In this document: one piece after another, positions 7,595 through 8,239 of the stretch | Layout: every line of letters begins with the position of its first letter | Numbering within the stretch: the stretch's first letter is position 1 | Assembly (NCBI GenBank): GCA_021784995.1 | Contig: JAJYHA010000389.1 | Coordinates: 1 to 8,239 of the forward strand | Source of the DNA: Myxococcales bacterium | Lineage (GTDB): Bacteria; Myxococcota; Myxococcia; Myxococcales; Anaeromyxobacteraceae | DNA length: 8,239 nucleotides | Direction of reading: 5' to 3' | Made by a program: the position numbers and the translations under genes | Notes under the pieces: generated by a model | Database searches by the model: none | Told to the model about the DNA's origin: nothing | What the model saw: the letters and a program-made list of their open reading frames with translations, nothing else

Positions 7595-8239
7595 TCACCG
7601 CAGGACCAGCGCCAGCACCGCCATGGTGAGCGTGCTCGAGCCGATCATGGCCCAGCCGAGCTCCCGGAGCCGTCGCGGCGACACGCGCGTCAGGCAGACG
7701 ACCAGGGAGAGCAGCGCGGTGGGGAGGAGGGCGACGGGCACCGCCCCCGGGAGGCCCGCCACGCGCCACCCGGCGACGGCGGCGCCCACCAGCGCCAGCG
7801 TGATCGCCGCGTGGGCGAGCCCCGGATCGTGCCGGCCCCTGGAGCGCGCGCGGATGAGCACCACCTGGACCGCCAGCGTGGCCGTGGCGAAGGCGAGCAC
7901 CCAGGTCGCCCAGCAGCCCAGCGCGACCGCCGGCGTCGCGCCGCCAGCCAGGGCCACGGGCAGGCCGGCCGACGAGAGCGCGGCCGCCACGGTCATCTCC
8001 CCCGCCACCGTCTTCTCCCGCCGCCGGAGCACGAGCCAGGCCACGGCGACCGCCAGCAGGAGCGGGACGGCGACCGCCCGGCGCGCCGGGGACGGAGCCG
8101 CGGCGAGGCCGAGCGCCCCCGTCGCCGCCCCGGCCGCCGCCAGGAGGGCGAGCACGCGCCGCGCGCGCCCCCCGTCCACCTCCAGCGCGCGCTTGCCGCG
8201 CTGTCCCAGCGCGACGAGCAGCGACTCGTGGGCGACGAA
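7595..8239 (-). CDS. YwiC-like family membrane protein, N-terminus cut by window edge
   Basis: The frame is open from the right edge to TGA at 7595-7597, giving 214 visible residues. The visible protein starts FVAHESLLVALGQRGKRA, which resembles the conserved segment after the N-terminal part of YwiC-like proteins (PF14256), so the true start lies outside the window. The GTG at 8179 is internal. Later, EKTVAGEMTVAAALSSAGLP is the second recognisable family segment. About six hydrophobic spans follow: two before the EKTVAGEM block, one through it, one around GCWATWVLAFATATLAVQVVL, one or two around VGAAVAGWRVAGLPGAVPVALLP, and a last one at the C-terminus. It is an integral membrane protein of unknown function. 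The family call rests on remembered motifs and is less sure than the membrane prediction. The palindrome after its stop suggests transcription separate from surE. Confidence 0.75.
   Translation of the reverse strand, partial: FVAHESLLVALGQRGKRALEVDGGRARRVLALLAAAGAATGALGLAAAPSPARRAVAVPLLLAVAVAWLVLRRREKTVAGEMTVAAALSSAGLPVALAGGATPAVALGCWATWVLAFATATLAVQVVLIRARSRGRHDPGLAHAAITLALVGAAVAGWRVAGLPGAVPVALLPTALLSLVVCLTRVSPRRLRELGWAMIGSSTLTMAVLALVLR

Noticed and set aside
8177..8179. GTG as the start of the YwiC-like gene
   Set aside because: The same frame stays open to the window edge and reads FVAHESLLVALGQRG, which looks like conserved family sequence, so the gene is truncated by the window.

Overview
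This window is a very GC-rich (clearly above 65%), densely coding stretch of a bacterial chromosome. Codons strongly prefer G or C in third position, so many long ORFs in other frames are only shadows. The base composition, the SecA with a short charged insertion, and the surE / LysM-M23 / apt group suggest a myxobacterium-like organism (Myxococcota, Anaeromyxobacter-like). That assignment is inference, because no rRNA or other marker gene is present.

Layout. Positions 1-2414 (+) hold the C-terminal ~800 residues of SecA, cut by the left edge. It meets tail-to-tail a 190-residue protein with two CBS domains (2434-3006, -). A 192-bp divergent spacer follows, then an 82-residue stand-alone Lrp/AsnC ligand-binding (RAM) domain protein (3199-3447, +). 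From 3467 to the right edge everything is on the minus strand. In transcription order these are: a YwiC-like membrane protein cut by the right edge (7595-8239), surE (6765-7526), an NlpD-like LysM/M23 lipoprotein (6010-6765), apt (5484-6002), an FAD/NAD(P)-binding oxidoreductase (4668-5378) and an AI-2E-family permease (3467-4528). No RNA gene, mobile element, CRISPR array or gene-free stretch over 300 bp was seen. The gaps are 192, 139, 105 and 68 bp, plus two of 19 bp.

How the genes fit together. surE, the NlpD-like gene and apt are tightly coupled: TGATG at the first junction, and a stop codon inside the next Shine-Dalgarno at the second. SurE (nucleoside monophosphate phosphatase) and Apt (adenine to AMP) sit on opposite sides of purine nucleotide turnover. 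The surE-nlpD pairing matches the classical proteobacterial surE-pcm-nlpD-rpoS order, but without pcm and with apt in place of rpoS. The other genes are housekeeping or general (protein export, CBS sensor, small-ligand sensor, reductase, permease). I see no defence, secondary-metabolite or other clearly new system.

Two window-wide patterns deserve attention. First, every gene end that is not translationally coupled has a GC-rich inverted repeat at or just beyond the stop codon, with no T-tract. Second, three genes (surE, the AI-2E permease, the RAM-domain gene) have a -10-like hexamer only 6-9 nt before the start codon and no convincing Shine-Dalgarno, which suggests leaderless or near-leaderless transcripts. 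The other complete genes have clear Shine-Dalgarno sequences.
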